Of a DNA stretch of 64,000 nucleotides, positions 17,743 through 27,363 are shown one piece after another. A program made the translations under genes and the position numbers. The stretch is from assembly GCF_030690045.1 (NCBI RefSeq), contig NZ_JAUYHK010000011.1:310001-374000 (forward strand). The letters are read 5' to 3'. The DNA is from Thalassospira sp. (GTDB lineage: Bacteria > Pseudomonadota > Alphaproteobacteria > Rhodospirillales > Thalassospiraceae). The notes below the pieces were generated by a model. It made no database searches and had not been told where the DNA came from. It was given only the letters and a program-made list of their open reading frames with translations. Numbering within the stretch: position 1 is the stretch's first letter; every line of letters starts with the position of its first letter.

Positions 17743-18609
17743 TCAGGTCTTGTCGCCCTGCCCGCCCCGCTGCGCAAAGACCGCCAGCAACGCCAACGCA
17801 CCTGATACCACCATCAGCATCAGCGACAGGGCATTCAGCGCCGGTGTTGATCCCTGTTTGAGGCGATCGAACATGGTGATGGTCAGCGGCGCATCCGACC
17901 CGACCAGCATCAGGGTCGTGTTGAAATTTTCAAACGACATCAAAAAGGCGATAATCGACGCCCCGATCAGGGCCGGTTTCAGAAACGGGATCGTGATGGT
18001 CCGAATGGCCGCCGCCCGTGTCGCGCCAAGGTTAAGGGCGGCTTCTTCAAGGCTGAAATCAAATTTCCTCAAGCGTGCTGAAATCACCAGGGTCGTGATC
18101 GTGGTAACAAAGGCGAACTGTCCGATAATCACCAGAAACAGCCCCGGCCGCAAAAATGCGAGATCCCAGCCAAAGGTTTCCTCGACATTATTGGCAATGG
18201 CGTTGGAGAACACCAAAATCGAAATGCCCAGAATAACGCCGGGAATCACCAGCGGCGACAGGGCCACGACATACAGCAGATTCTTGCCGGGAAAATGGGT
18301 GCGTTCAAACAAAAAGGCATTGCAGGTGCCGACAAACACCGCAAGCGCCGTCACCCAGATCGCCACAAACCCCGATGTGCCGATACTGCGTAACAATTGC
18401 CGGTCATTAAAAATACCAATCGCCGGGCGGGTATCGCCAAAAAACCATTTCAGGGTGGCCCCGTTCCACGGCATCGAGGGAAACTGGCTGTCATTAAAGG
18501 CAAAAACGCCCACCACAATCAGCGGGGCCGCCAGATAGACAAAAAACACCGCGACATAGGCTGTATAAAGACCCTTGTAAAAACGCGGCTGGGGAATGCT
18601 GGGGATCAT
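17743..18609 (-). CDS. Polyamine-type ABC transporter permease (PotC/PotI-like)
   Basis: The 288-residue permease has about six membrane spans beginning at YVAVFFVYLAAPLIVVGVFAF near residue 17. It carries the PotC/PotI-type EAA loop LEEAALNLGATRAAAIRTI near 176-194, with the conserved SFENFNTTLML segment after it. It is the last gene of the operon, 15 nt after the partner permease. The substrate class (spermidine, putrescine or a related amine) is inferred from family resemblance of all four subunits. Confidence 0.88.
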   Translation of the reverse strand: MIPSIPQPRFYKGLYTAYVAVFFVYLAAPLIVVGVFAFNDSQFPSMPWNGATLKWFFGDTRPAIGIFNDRQLLRSIGTSGFVAIWVTALAVFVGTCNAFLFERTHFPGKNLLYVVALSPLVIPGVILGISILVFSNAIANNVEETFGWDLAFLRPGLFLVIIGQFAFVTTITTLVISARLRKFDFSLEEAALNLGATRAAAIRTITIPFLKPALIGASIIAFLMSFENFNTTLMLVGSDAPLTITMFDRLKQGSTPALNALSLMLMVVSGALALLAVFAQRGGQGDKT

Positions 18610-18624
18610 GTCTGTGCCCTTCCT

Positions 18625-19506
18625 TTACCTGACCGTATCGGCAAGAGTCTGACGGCTGAGTTTAAGCCCGATCCAGACAATCAGCGATGACAGCACCAGC
18701 AGCAAAAAGCCAAAGGCCGAACCGGATTCCCAGTTAAAGCGGGTGATAAACTGGGTATAAATCTGTTCGGTAAACCACAGGCTGTCCTTGCCACCCAAAA
18801 GGTTCGGCGTCAGGTAATTGCCAAGGGTCAGCATGAAAACCACAATACAGCCCGATGCAATGCCCGGCATGGCATGGGGGATGACAATATCGCGTGTCAC
18901 GGTAAAGGCATTGCCGCCAAGGTCATATCCGGCTTCGATCAGGCTGTCGTCCAGACTGTCAAGAACCGAGACCAGCGGCACCACCATAAACAGCATCGAT
19001 GTATAAACCAGCCCGACCATGATGGTGACATCGTTATACAGCATTTCAACCGGCCCATCGACCAGCCCGGCCCATTGCAGAAAACTGCTGATCACGCCAC
19101 TTTCGCGCAGCAGGATCATCCAGCCGAATGTCCGGACCAGTTCACTGACCCAAAACGGAATCAGGCACATCATGAACAAAACATTCTTGCCGCGCCCACG
19201 CATGATTTTGGCGATGTAATAGGAAACCGGAAACCCGATGATCAGGGTCAGAACGGTCGCCATGATCGACATGACCGCAGTACGGACATAGGTGTTCCAA
19301 TAAAGCGGCTCGACAAAAAACGCGATATAGTTGGCAAAGCTGAATTCATACTGGCGAAAGGCGATCCGTTCACGCAACGATACCAGCAACAAATCGACAT
19401 GCGGCAGGATCACCAGCACCAACAGCCATAACAGCAAGGGCGTCGCCAGCAAGACAACCCCAAGACGCACGCCATTGCCCTGCCCGGTCGAAGATGCCGC
19501 CGTCAT
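18625..19506 (-). CDS. Polyamine-type ABC transporter permease (PotB/PotH-like)
   Basis: The 293-residue permease has a first membrane span near residues 14-34 and the PotB/PotH segments PFWVSELVRTFGWMILL and YTSMLFMVVPLVSVLDSL, followed by the EAA loop (LIEAGYDLGGNAFTVTRDI). Its ATG overlaps the stop of the ATPase gene by four bases, indicating translational coupling. It partners the PotC/PotI-like permease 15 nt downstream. Confidence 0.88.
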   Translation of the reverse strand: MTAASSTGQGNGVRLGVVLLATPLLLWLLVLVILPHVDLLLVSLRERIAFRQYEFSFANYIAFFVEPLYWNTYVRTAVMSIMATVLTLIIGFPVSYYIAKIMRGRGKNVLFMMCLIPFWVSELVRTFGWMILLRESGVISSFLQWAGLVDGPVEMLYNDVTIMVGLVYTSMLFMVVPLVSVLDSLDDSLIEAGYDLGGNAFTVTRDIVIPHAMPGIASGCIVVFMLTLGNYLTPNLLGGKDSLWFTEQIYTQFITRFNWESGSAFGFLLLVLSSLIVWIGLKLSRQTLADTVR

Positions 19507-20642
19507 GACTGCCCCCCCTCAATCCCCGAAGGAAGCACACCGGCAAAACATCTGGTCTGGCTGGCATGCCATGCCAGATTGATCACATCCCCGGCCCGCA
19601 AATTGGCAAAAGCACCGGTTTGCGGCAAGGCCACGCTCATTTCATGGCCGGTGGCTGTTTCGCGGATTTGCACACTGCTGGCCGCACCATTAAACAGAAC
19701 ATTTTCCACCGTACCGGTCAGGCTGTTGTTGCCCGGAACAGGATCAGGGGCGGCATCGCTGCGGCCAATCGCAATGGCTTCGGGTCGCACGAAAATTTCA
19801 ACATCCTGCCCGGTCGGCAAACTGGCATGGGCGGCCTTGTCAGCAAGGATCACCCCGCCCTTGTCCAGATTGATCGCCACATAATCGCCGGTCGTTTCAC
19901 CAACAGTGCCGCGCCAGCGGTTGCTTTCGCCGACAAAGCTGGCGACAAAGGCGGTTTGCGGGTTGTAATACAAATCCTGCGGTGTGCCGACCTGTTCAAA
20001 CTTTCCGGCATTCATCACCGCCACCTGATCAGACATCACCAGGGCTTCGGACTGGTCATGAGTGATATAGACAAAGGTGGTGCCGATTTCATGTTGAAGC
20101 TGTTTCAGTTCAACCTTCATATGTTCGCGTAGCTTAAGGTCCAGTGCGCCCAACGGTTCATCGAGCAACAACACAGCCGGTTCCAGCACCAGACAACGCG
20201 CAATCGCAATGCGCTGTTTCTGCCCGCCCGAAAGCTGGCTGATTTGTTTGGGACCTGAATCAGGCAATCCCACCCGCGCCAGTGTTTCGGCAACCTTGCG
20301 GTTGATCGTCGCCTTGTCCACACCGCGACGGCGCAGGCCATAGGCAACATTGTCGGCAACATTCATCATCGGAAACAGCGCCAGATGCTGAAACACCATA
20401 TTGACTGGTCGCCGGTTGGGCGGAACTCCCAGCACCGATTTCCCCTTGATCAGGATATCGCCCGATGTCGGTTCCTGAAACCCGGCCAGCATCCGCAAAA
20501 GCGTTGTCTTGCCACAGCCGCTGGGGCCAAGAATGGAAAAAAACGATCCTTTCGGAATGGTCAACGATACATTATCAACCGCGACAAAGCGGTCGAAATT
20601 CTTGCCAACATTCCGACATTCAAGGTCAAACTGATCCGCCAT
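19503..20642 (-). CDS. Polyamine-type ABC transporter ATPase (PotA/PotG-like)
   Basis: This is a 379-residue ATPase with Walker A GPSGCGKTT near residue 39, Q-loop FQHLALFPMM, signature LSGGQKQRIAIARCL near 140, Walker B VLLLDEPLGALD and switch THDQSEAL. A C-terminal TOBE domain follows (IFVRPEAIAIG, then VENVLFNGAASSVQI), as in PotA and PotG. The order binding protein, ATPase, permease, permease matches potFGHI rather than potABCD. It overlaps the next permease gene by four bases and is separated from the binding-protein gene by a hairpin. Confidence 0.9.
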   Translation of the reverse strand: MADQFDLECRNVGKNFDRFVAVDNVSLTIPKGSFFSILGPSGCGKTTLLRMLAGFQEPTSGDILIKGKSVLGVPPNRRPVNMVFQHLALFPMMNVADNVAYGLRRRGVDKATINRKVAETLARVGLPDSGPKQISQLSGGQKQRIAIARCLVLEPAVLLLDEPLGALDLKLREHMKVELKQLQHEIGTTFVYITHDQSEALVMSDQVAVMNAGKFEQVGTPQDLYYNPQTAFVASFVGESNRWRGTVGETTGDYVAINLDKGGVILADKAAHASLPTGQDVEIFVRPEAIAIGRSDAAPDPVPGNNSLTGTVENVLFNGAASSVQIRETATGHEMSVALPQTGAFANLRAGDVINLAWHASQTRCFAGVLPSGIEGGQS

Positions 20643-20679
20643 TACACCCCTGCACCGGCATTATATTTATGTAAAACAG

Positions 20680-20705
20680 CGTCCCCGGTTTCTGCACCGG
20701 GGACG
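20680..20705 (-). terminator. Intercistronic hairpin after the polyamine binding-protein gene
   Basis: A 10-bp stem (CGTCCCCGGT with ACCGGGGACG) and a 6-nt loop lie between the binding-protein stop and the ATPase start. It lacks a T-tract. It occupies the same position as the hairpins after the other two binding-protein genes here. Confidence 0.6.
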
Positions 20706-20728
20706 GTATCAACGGTATTTACGTCTGG

Positions 20729-21811
20729 TCAGTTTGCCTTGATACGATCAAGGGTTTTGCCTTCCAGCGTTTCCAGACCGGCCGGGACCGGCGGATACCA
20801 GTTAATGTTATCAAGGGCTTCCTGCGGGAAACTTGCCTGGAACTGTTCTTTCAGCTTGTCTTCGGCAAAGGCATCTGCCCCCTTCGATGCGGTGAAGTTG
20901 CCCGCACTTGCCGTAATCATTGCCGCAATTTCCGGCTTCATGACAAAATTGATCCACTGATAGGCTTCATCTTCATTGTCGGCCTTGGCCGGCATGGCAA
21001 AGGTATCGATCCAGCCCAGCGCGCCCGATGTCGGGGCCACAAAATTCATGGCCGGATTATCGTTATTCAAACGCCATCCGCCGGTATCCCATGCCATTGC
21101 GGCCACAATTTCGCCCGACAAAAGCAAATTCACCAGCCCGTCCGAACCTTCCCAATAGGTTTTGACATTGGGTTTGCATTCGATCAGCTTGGCTTCGACG
21201 GCATCCAGAATTTCCTGATATTTGGCTTCGTCGCCATAGGCGGCAAACGGGTCAAGACCCATCGAGAAGGCAAAGGCAATCAGGGTCGGACGACGCAGAC
21301 GATAGGAAACCTTGCCGGCAACTTCGTCGCTGCACAGATCAAGGTAATCCTTCACATTCGGGGCCTTGCTGGTATCAAGAACCAGACCATCGGTGCCCCA
21401 GACATGCGGCACGCCGTAAACGGCACCATCAACCGTGGTGTTGGCCTTGGTGGCTTCAAACATCGACGCAATGAACTGGGCACCGTCGATTTTCGACAGA
21501 TCCAGCGGCTTGTAGATGCCATATTCCTGTTGCGGCCCGGCAATACGATCCTGCGAAGGCTGCGCCAGATCAAATCCGCCACCACCGGTTGCCCGCAATT
21601 TGGAAATCATGTCTTCGTTGTTCGACAAGGTCACCTGAACATCAATGCCGGTTTCCTTTTCAAACAAATCGATCACTTCATCCGGTGCATAACCGCCCCA
21701 GGTCAGCAGGCGCAATTCTGCGGCCTGTGCCGCCGCGCCCAGCATCATCATCCCTGCGATTGCCGTCACACCCAGCATGGATGCCCGAACTGCGCCATTC
21801 TTCCTAGCCAT
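20729..21811 (-). CDS. Polyamine-type periplasmic substrate-binding protein (PotD/PotF-like)
   Basis: The 360-residue extracytoplasmic binding protein has a signal peptide (MARKNGAVRASM, then a hydrophobic core GVTAIAGMMMLGAAAQA, cleavage before AELRLL). The mature protein shows the PotD/PotF pattern: LLTWGGYAPDEVIDLFEKETG, FDLAQPSQDRI, VPHVWGTDGLV and VAAMAWDTGGWRL. I chose the ATG at 21811 because GAGAGG is well spaced; the TTG two codons earlier is too close to it. It heads the four-gene operon and is followed by a stable hairpin. Putrescine or spermidine is likely, but related amines cannot be excluded. Confidence 0.88.
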   Translation of the reverse strand: MARKNGAVRASMLGVTAIAGMMMLGAAAQAAELRLLTWGGYAPDEVIDLFEKETGIDVQVTLSNNEDMISKLRATGGGGFDLAQPSQDRIAGPQQEYGIYKPLDLSKIDGAQFIASMFEATKANTTVDGAVYGVPHVWGTDGLVLDTSKAPNVKDYLDLCSDEVAGKVSYRLRRPTLIAFAFSMGLDPFAAYGDEAKYQEILDAVEAKLIECKPNVKTYWEGSDGLVNLLLSGEIVAAMAWDTGGWRLNNDNPAMNFVAPTSGALGWIDTFAMPAKADNEDEAYQWINFVMKPEIAAMITASAGNFTASKGADAFAEDKLKEQFQASFPQEALDNINWYPPVPAGLETLEGKTLDRIKAN

Positions 21812-21833
21812 TTTCAATAACCTCTCTGTTGAC

Positions 21834-21843
21834 GTGACGTCAC
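21834..21843. promoter_or_regulatory. Palindrome GTGACGTCAC upstream of the polyamine-type operon
   Basis: A perfect 10-bp palindrome lies 23 bp before the start codon of the binding-protein gene. It could be an operator or the base of a leader hairpin. I cannot assign a regulator. The remaining 21844-22038 sequence is AT-rich and shows no gene. Confidence 0.3.
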
Positions 21844-22038
21844 CTTGGCGGTGAGCGGTGCCGGGACGTTCATGCCGCGCCCCTCTGACCGTCTGATGAC
21901 ATTATCGCAAAAAGTTTTGTTGAAACGAAACCAAAAACAACAATTTCGTTTTCTATTGAACTTTTCGTTACAAGAATCGCCACGAAAAGACACAAACGGC
22001 AAGTTAAAGTTCTGCAACAATTTGGATTATCGCCGTTG

Positions 22039-22081
22039 ACAAAAACACCAGGGGGCGATCCATCAGATCGCCCCCCGTGGT
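22039..22081 (-). terminator. Terminator of the murQ-sugar transporter operon
   Basis: The stem GGGGGCGAT (22051-22059) pairs with ATCGCCCCC (22067-22075), extended by ACCA/TGGT at the base. On the minus strand it is followed by GTTTTTG. It lies 23 nt after the ATPase stop. Confidence 0.78.
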
Positions 22082-22103
22082 TTGAAGCCTTGTAAATCGG
22101 GTG

Positions 22104-23222
22104 TTATTCCATTGCGCTATATTCTTCGGGGCAATCGAGTTTGGCAAAGGCCTGGCCATTGCGGTCAAACAAATGCGCCGCCGCCGCATCGGCCCGCGCC
22201 GAAACGGCTTCGCCAATTTTGATCCGGCAATGACCCGGTGCACGCAATGTCACCCGGTCCCCATTGGCAAGCCGAACATACAGATAAACGGAGTCGCCCA
22301 GTTTTTCGACAACCTCGACCTCGCCATCGACCCCCAGTTCCCCGGCACGGTCCAGCCCCATATGTTCGGGGCGTATGCCCAGTTCGACTTCGGTCCCGAT
22401 ATGATCGGTGGTAACTTCAAACGGCAAAACCGCAGATTTCCCACCCGGTGTTTGGACCGTCACACGCCCCGGTTCAACTGCGGTGATGGTCACGCGGGTA
22501 AAATTCATCGCAGGCGACCCGATAAACCCGGCAACAAACCGGGTTTTCGGATGATGATACAGTTCCATCGGCGATCCGACCTGTTCGACATTCCCGGCAT
22601 TCAGCACGACAATCTTGTCGGCCAGTGTCATGGCTTCGATCTGGTCATGGGTGACGTAAATGATCGTCGATTTCAGTTTCTGGTGCAGTTTGGCGATTTC
22701 AATGCGGGTCTGAACCCGCAAGGCCGCATCAAGATTTGACAGCGGTTCGTCAAACAGGAAAACCTTGGGCTGGCGGACAATGGCGCGGCCAATCGCCACA
22801 CGCTGGCGCTGTCCGCCGGACAATTCCGCCGGGCGACGATCCAAAAGAGCATCAAGCTGAAGGATTTTTGCCGCATTGCGGACCCGTTCATCAAGTTCTG
22901 CCTTGTTGGTTTTTGCCAGTTTCAGGCCAAAGGCCATGTTCTTATAAACACTCATATGCGGATACAGCGCATAGGACTGAAACACCATCGCAATGCCGCG
23001 ATCCCGCGGGCTTTTGGTATTGACGATGTCACCATCAATCATCAAATCGCCGCCGGTAATGTCTTCCAGACCGGCAATGATCCGCAACAGGGTTGATTTG
23101 CCACAGCCCGACGGGCCGACAAACACCACAAATTCCCCGTCCTTCACGTCCAGATCAACGCCATGCAGCACATCAACCGCGCCATAGCTTTTGCGGATCT
23201 GGTCCAGTTTCAAATCAGCCAT
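22104..23222 (-). CDS. Sugar ABC transporter ATPase (MalK/UgpC type)
   Basis: The 372-residue ATPase has Walker [10 protein letters not shown] near residue 36, Q-loop [11 protein letters not shown], signature [15 protein letters not shown], Walker [14 protein letters not shown] and switch [10 protein letters not shown]-terminal MOP/TOBE regulatory domain includes [11 protein letters not shown]. The start at 23222 (MADLKLDQI) follows GGGAG at good spacing. It is the last gene of the murQ-led operon, before a terminator. Its closest resemblance is to oligosaccharide ATPases; the amino-sugar substrate is inferred from context. Confidence 0.88.
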   Translation of the reverse strand: MADLKLDQIRKSYGAVDVLHGVDLDVKDGEFVVFVGPSGCGKSTLLRIIAGLEDITGGDLMIDGDIVNTKSPRDRGIAMVFQSYALYPHMSVYKNMAFGLKLAKTNKAELDERVRNAAKILQLDALLDRRPAELSGGQRQRVAIGRAIVRQPKVFLFDEPLSNLDAALRVQTRIEIAKLHQKLKSTIIYVTHDQIEAMTLADKIVVLNAGNVEQVGSPMELYHHPKTRFVAGFIGSPAMNFTRVTITAVEPGRVTVQTPGGKSAVLPFEVTTDHIGTEVELGIRPEHMGLDRAGELGVDGEVEVVEKLGDSVYLYVRLANGDRVTLRAPGHCRIKIGEAVSARADAAAAHLFDRNGQAFAKLDCPEEYSAME

Positions 23223-23247
23223 TTGGTATGCTCCCAAGCACCTGCAC

Positions 23248-24093
23248 TTATTTCACCGCGCCAGACGTCAGGCCGCGAATAAGTTGCCGTGAGAAAATCA
23301 GATAAAGGATCAGGATCGGAATGATGGCGAGTGTCAGCGACGCCAGAACGGCGTTCCAGTCGGTGACATATTGCCCGATGAATTGCTGAACCCCCAGCGT
23401 GATGGTCTGTTTGCCATCGCCCGGTGCCAAAATCAGCGGGAACCACAAATCATTCCAGATCGGGATCATGGTAAAGACCGCCACCGTCGCCACCGCCGGG
23501 CGGATCAGCGGCAGGATGATGGCAAAGAAAATGGTAAATTCCCCCACCCCGTCACACCGGGCGGCTTCTTTCAAATCCTTGGGGATCTGGTGCATGAATT
23601 CGGTCAGGATGAAAATCGCCAAGGGCAATCCTTGCGCCACATACACCAGCACCAGCGCCGTCAGGGTATTGACCAACCCCAGATCGACAATCAGGCCCAA
23701 AATGGACACCGACCCCAGACGGATCGGCACCATGATGCCAATCGCCAGATACAGCGCCAGAACCGTATTGCCGGGAAATTCATATTCGGAAATCGCCCAT
23801 GCCGCCATCGCGGCCAGCAACAGGACAATACCAATCGTGATCACCGTCACCGAGATGCTGTTAAAGAAATAAACTTCAAAATCAGACTTGGCGAGAACCT
23901 TGGTAAACCCTTCAAGACTGAAGGTTTTCGGCCCCGGAAGCCCCATCGGATCGCTAAAAATCCCTTTGCGGGTCTTGAAAGCGTTAATCACGATCAAAAA
24001 GACCGGATAAAGCGCCAGCAAGGTATAGCTCAGCAACACCGCATGCACGATCACAGCACGGGACGCATCATCCTTGCGGATATTTTTATACAT
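23248..24093 (-). CDS. Sugar ABC transporter permease (MalG type)
   Basis: This 281-residue permease with about six spans begins MYKNIRKDD after GGGGCGG. The first helix lies near residues 17-37 ([20 protein letters not shown]). The EAA loop reads [20 protein letters not shown] near 183, and the C-terminus ends in [11 protein letters not shown], as in MalG/UgpE-type subunits. It lies 10 nt after the partner permease and 25 nt before the ATPase gene. An upstream in-frame start would overlap the partner permease by 59 bases and lacks a ribosome-binding site, so I rejected it. Confidence 0.88.
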   Translation of the reverse strand: MYKNIRKDDASRAVIVHAVLLSYTLLALYPVFLIVINAFKTRKGIFSDPMGLPGPKTFSLEGFTKVLAKSDFEVYFFNSISVTVITIGIVLLLAAMAAWAISEYEFPGNTVLALYLAIGIMVPIRLGSVSILGLIVDLGLVNTLTALVLVYVAQGLPLAIFILTEFMHQIPKDLKEAARCDGVGEFTIFFAIILPLIRPAVATVAVFTMIPIWNDLWFPLILAPGDGKQTITLGVQQFIGQYVTDWNAVLASLTLAIIPILILYLIFSRQLIRGLTSGAVK

Positions 24094-24103
24094 GTTCCGC
24101 CCC

Positions 24104-25045
24104 TTACAACTGATAGCGCGACAGGCGGCGCTGCACGACAAACAGATAAAACAGCACGCCAACCAGAATGATGATGAACATCAACGACGCCACGGTCGCG
24201 CCAAGGGTCGGACTGCCAAGCTGCAACTGATACCCAAAGAAGGTCCGGTAAAACAGCGTCCCCATGATATCGGTCGAAAAATTAGGCCCGGCCAGCGCAC
24301 CCTTTACCGAATAAATCAGGTCAAATGCATTGAAATTGCTGACAAAGGTCAGGATCGATACCATCGCAATGGTCGGTAAAACCAGCGGCAGTTTGATGTG
24401 CAGAAACACTTCAAAATGGCTGGCACCATCAACCACGGCGGCATCAACCAGATCTTCGGGGATCGCCAGCAAGGCCGCGTAAATCAGCATCATCGGAATA
24501 CCAACCCACTGCCAGACCGAAATCAGCGCCAGTGTAATCAACGCGCTGCCTTCCTTGCCAAGCCACGGCCCAAACAGTGATTTCAACCCGAAAATATCAA
24601 GAATTTCCGGCCCCACACCCCAGACCGGGCTAAGGATCAATTGCCAGATGAACCCGACAACCACCACCGACAACATGGTCGGCATGAAAATCAGGGTGCG
24701 ATAGGTATTGCGCAATTTCAGTTGCGGCAGGCTGAGAACCGCTGCCAGCGCAATGCCGATCGGATTTTGCACCAGCATATGAACAGCGAAAAATTTCATA
24801 TTGTTCCAGAAGGCATTCCAGAACGTCGCCGACCAGCCGGGATCACCCAGAATGGTCCGGTAATTATCCAGCCCGACAAATGTCAGGTCGCCGCCACTGA
24901 CCGAGGTATAAAAACTCAGCCGGATCGAATCCAGCAACGGATAGATCATAAAGACGGTGTAAATGATCGTCGCGGGAGCCAGAAAGGCGAACACAGGCAG
25001 TTTTGCCTTGCGCCAATCGGTCATGGGCCTGGTGGAATGCGCCAT
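24104..25045 (-). CDS. Sugar ABC transporter permease (MalF type)
   Basis: The 313-residue permease carries about six membrane spans, the first near residues 17-37 (VFAFLAPATIIYTVFMIYPL). Its EAA loop (DLVDAAVVDGASHFEVFLHI) lies near residue 213. It follows the binding-protein gene after a hairpin and pairs with the MalG-type permease to form the channel. No substrate can be read from the permease itself; placement behind murQ and opposite a kinase-nagA operon points to an amino sugar. Confidence 0.88.
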   Translation of the reverse strand: MAHSTRPMTDWRKAKLPVFAFLAPATIIYTVFMIYPLLDSIRLSFYTSVSGGDLTFVGLDNYRTILGDPGWSATFWNAFWNNMKFFAVHMLVQNPIGIALAAVLSLPQLKLRNTYRTLIFMPTMLSVVVVGFIWQLILSPVWGVGPEILDIFGLKSLFGPWLGKEGSALITLALISVWQWVGIPMMLIYAALLAIPEDLVDAAVVDGASHFEVFLHIKLPLVLPTIAMVSILTFVSNFNAFDLIYSVKGALAGPNFSTDIMGTLFYRTFFGYQLQLGSPTLGATVASLMFIIILVGVLFYLFVVQRRLSRYQL

Positions 25046-25102
25046 ACCCTGTCCTGTCTTTTTGATGATTTCGGTTTCGGGGCCTGCCCCGTCACTACAG
25101 AA

Positions 25103-25134
25103 AAAGGCAGGCGTATAAAGCTACGCCTGCCTTT
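25103..25134 (-). terminator. Intercistronic hairpin after the sugar-binding-protein gene
   Basis: A perfect 13-bp stem (AAAGGCAGGCGTA with TACGCCTGCCTTT) and a 6-nt loop lie 10 nt after the binding-protein stop. On the minus strand the 3' arm ends TTT then CTG, so it could partly terminate or stabilise the upstream message. Confidence 0.65.
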
Positions 25135-25144
25135 GATATCAGGC

Positions 25145-26407
25145 TTACTGGTGCGGTGCATACCACTGTTTCAGACCGTCTTCTGCCGTTTTGGCGGCTT
25201 CTTCGGCGGTTATCGTGCCATTGATCACCTGCGCGGAAAGGTTCCACAGTTCGTTTTCAAGGTTCGGGGTCCCGCGTGACAGAATCTGATAGGAATTGCG
25301 AATGGTTGACTCGCAATCCTGACGCCAGCTGACAAATTCGTTGGCAACCGGGTCTGCGATTTCAACTGCATGGCTCGAAAGCGAGAAGAACCCCGGCAAG
25401 GCGTTTGAATACAGGGTGGCGAATTCAGAACCGGTCATCCATTCAAGGAAAATCCGGGCTTCTTCGGCGTTTTCTGATGCGGTGTTCAGACCAAGGGCAA
25501 TATCGGTGTGATCACTGATATAGCAGGTATCACCGGCAGCAGCCGGGGGCGGCGGGAAACCGCCAAAGGCAAAATCGGCCTGGCTGTTAAACAGGGAAAT
25601 ATCCCACGAACCCGCCGGATAAATGGCCGCACGGCCAAGGCTGAACAGGTTCTGGGCATCCGGATAGGAAATCGCCTCGAACCCATCGGGCAAATATTGC
25701 GCCCAGCTTGCCAGTTCGGTAAAGGTCGCGACATAGGGGGCATCGGTGAATTTCTGGCTGCCATCAATCAAAGCTTTGCGGCCTTCTTCACCTTTCCAGT
25801 AATTCGGGCCGATATTCTGAAAGCCCATGGTCGCGGCTTCCCACTGATCCGCCGTTCCCATTGCCATCGGGATATAGCTGCCATCTTCCTTGAATTTATC
25901 AAGGGCGGCATAGAATTCAGCCGATGTTTTCGGCACTTCGACACCGACTTCTTCAAAGGCATCTTTGTTATAGATATAACCGTGAATAACGGACGCCATC
26001 GGCACGCAGAACGTGGCCGATCCATCATCGGTCTGCCATGCCGATTTGGCAACGTCCGAGAAACTGTCCATGCCCGGCAAATCATCAAGGGCGGCAAGAT
26101 CACCCTGTTTGTAAAGTTCAAGCGAGGCATCAAACGGACGGCAGGTGATCAGGTCGCCTGCGGTGCCACCGGCCAGCTTTGCATTCAGGCTGGCATTATA
26201 TTCGGTTGGCGGAATCGGCTTGAACATCACCTTGATATCGGGGTGTTTTTCGTTGAAAGCCGGAATGATTTTCTCATTCCAGATATCGCTGTCATCGTTG
26301 CGCCAGCTTTCGATCACCAGTTCGCCAGCCGATGCCATCATCGGAACCAGAGCGACACCAGCCGCCAGGATTCCGGCAAAGCCTTTTGCTAACACTTTTT
26401 TCGACAT
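25145..26407 (-). CDS. Sugar ABC transporter periplasmic binding protein (family 1)
   Basis: The 420-residue extracellular solute-binding protein has a signal peptide (MSKKVLAKGFAGILAAGVAL, cleavage near MASA/GELV). The mature protein shows the MalE/family 1 pattern: LVIESWRNDDSDIWNEKIIPAFN, AGDLITCRP, and AIYPAGSWDISLFN with the sugar-stacking tryptophan region. It lies 44 nt after murQ on the same strand, so the importer and the MurNAc-6-P etherase appear coexpressed. This makes MurNAc, GlcNAc or a muropeptide-derived saccharide the most likely ligand, by context only. Confidence 0.87.
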   Translation of the reverse strand: MSKKVLAKGFAGILAAGVALVPMMASAGELVIESWRNDDSDIWNEKIIPAFNEKHPDIKVMFKPIPPTEYNASLNAKLAGGTAGDLITCRPFDASLELYKQGDLAALDDLPGMDSFSDVAKSAWQTDDGSATFCVPMASVIHGYIYNKDAFEEVGVEVPKTSAEFYAALDKFKEDGSYIPMAMGTADQWEAATMGFQNIGPNYWKGEEGRKALIDGSQKFTDAPYVATFTELASWAQYLPDGFEAISYPDAQNLFSLGRAAIYPAGSWDISLFNSQADFAFGGFPPPPAAAGDTCYISDHTDIALGLNTASENAEEARIFLEWMTGSEFATLYSNALPGFFSLSSHAVEIADPVANEFVSWRQDCESTIRNSYQILSRGTPNLENELWNLSAQVINGTITAEEAAKTAEDGLKQWYAPHQ

Positions 26408-26451
26408 TTATGCCTCCTCTGATCAATGTCGGCGGGCGGATATCACAGATA

Positions 26452-27339
26452 TCAACCCATATGCTTGAGAGCAGCCCGGAGATTTCCGTTCACCGCCTCA
26501 AGAATTTCTTGTGATTTTTCAACAGAATGGCCGTGCACGACCAAAACGGCACGGCGAATATCAAAACCGGTTGCCGTCAGGGCCGATCCGGCCTGCGCGG
26601 CATCGCAATTGGCAACATATTGCACGATGCGGGTCGCCCGCCCCTGCAATTTGATGTTTTCCGCCCGCATGCCAACCATCAGATTGTCATACAACCGTCC
26701 CAGCTTGTTCATCACCAGCGACGACAACATATTGATGGCCGCCTTTTGCGCCGTTCCGGCCCCCATGCGGGTTGAACCGGCAATGACTTCGGGCGCACTG
26801 GCCAGATAAATCCCGCATTCGGCGACACTTAACAGCTTGCCATCCATATTGTTGCACAGACCAACGCAAAAGGCTCCATTGGCACGGGCCAGTTCGACGG
26901 CTTTAAGGGTATAGGGGGTTGATCCGCTGGCGGCGACGGCAATCACCGCATCGCCTGCGCCAATATTATGGCGACGTATTTCGGCGGCTACGGCGTCAAT
27001 ATCATCCTCGGCTGACCCAAATACGCCGGACGCACTGTCAAGACCACCGGCCAGCAAAACAAGGGTCAAATCTTCGGGCCAGCCAAAAGTACCCGCCAGT
27101 TCCTTGGCATCCTGCCACGCCACCGTACCCGATGTTCCTGCCCCGACATAAACAAGACGTCCGCCCCCGGCAAGACACCGCGCCACCCCGTCTGCGGCAA
27201 GGGCAATCGCCTCAATCGCCGGGCCGACGGCGGCCACGGCCCGCATCTGGCCTTCCCATAATGCTGTCAGGAAATCGGCGTCAGACCACTGGTCCAACCC
27301 GGCAAAGCGCAAATCAAATTCTTCGGTGCTTGATGCCAT
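26452..27339 (-). CDS. murQ: N-acetylmuramic acid 6-phosphate etherase MurQ
   Basis: MurQ cleaves the lactyl ether of MurNAc-6-phosphate to GlcNAc-6-phosphate and D-lactate in the cytoplasm. The SIS domain is complete: GGGRLVYVGAGTSGT near residues 58-72, the DAKE position matching the catalytic Glu of E. coli DASE, the second acidic motif in SAEDD, AASGSTPYT, and STRMGAGTAQKAAINMLSS near 195-213. At 295 residues it is close to the E. coli enzyme. A GAGGGAGA lies before the ATG. It heads the operon with the sugar importer and diverges from the kinase gene, with shared operator-like repeats between. Confidence 0.9.
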   Translation of the reverse strand: MASSTEEFDLRFAGLDQWSDADFLTALWEGQMRAVAAVGPAIEAIALAADGVARCLAGGGRLVYVGAGTSGTVAWQDAKELAGTFGWPEDLTLVLLAGGLDSASGVFGSAEDDIDAVAAEIRRHNIGAGDAVIAVAASGSTPYTLKAVELARANGAFCVGLCNNMDGKLLSVAECGIYLASAPEVIAGSTRMGAGTAQKAAINMLSSLVMNKLGRLYDNLMVGMRAENIKLQGRATRIVQYVANCDAAQAGSALTATGFDIRRAVLVVHGHSVEKSQEILEAVNGNLRAALKHMG

Positions 27340-27363
27340 TTTCCAATCTCCCTCACCAATTAA

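Noticed and set aside
17714-18538. A 274-codon plus-strand open frame
   Set aside because: It is antisense to the PotC/PotI-like permease with its EAA loop, and its Arg/Ser/Thr-rich translation is typical of a shadow.
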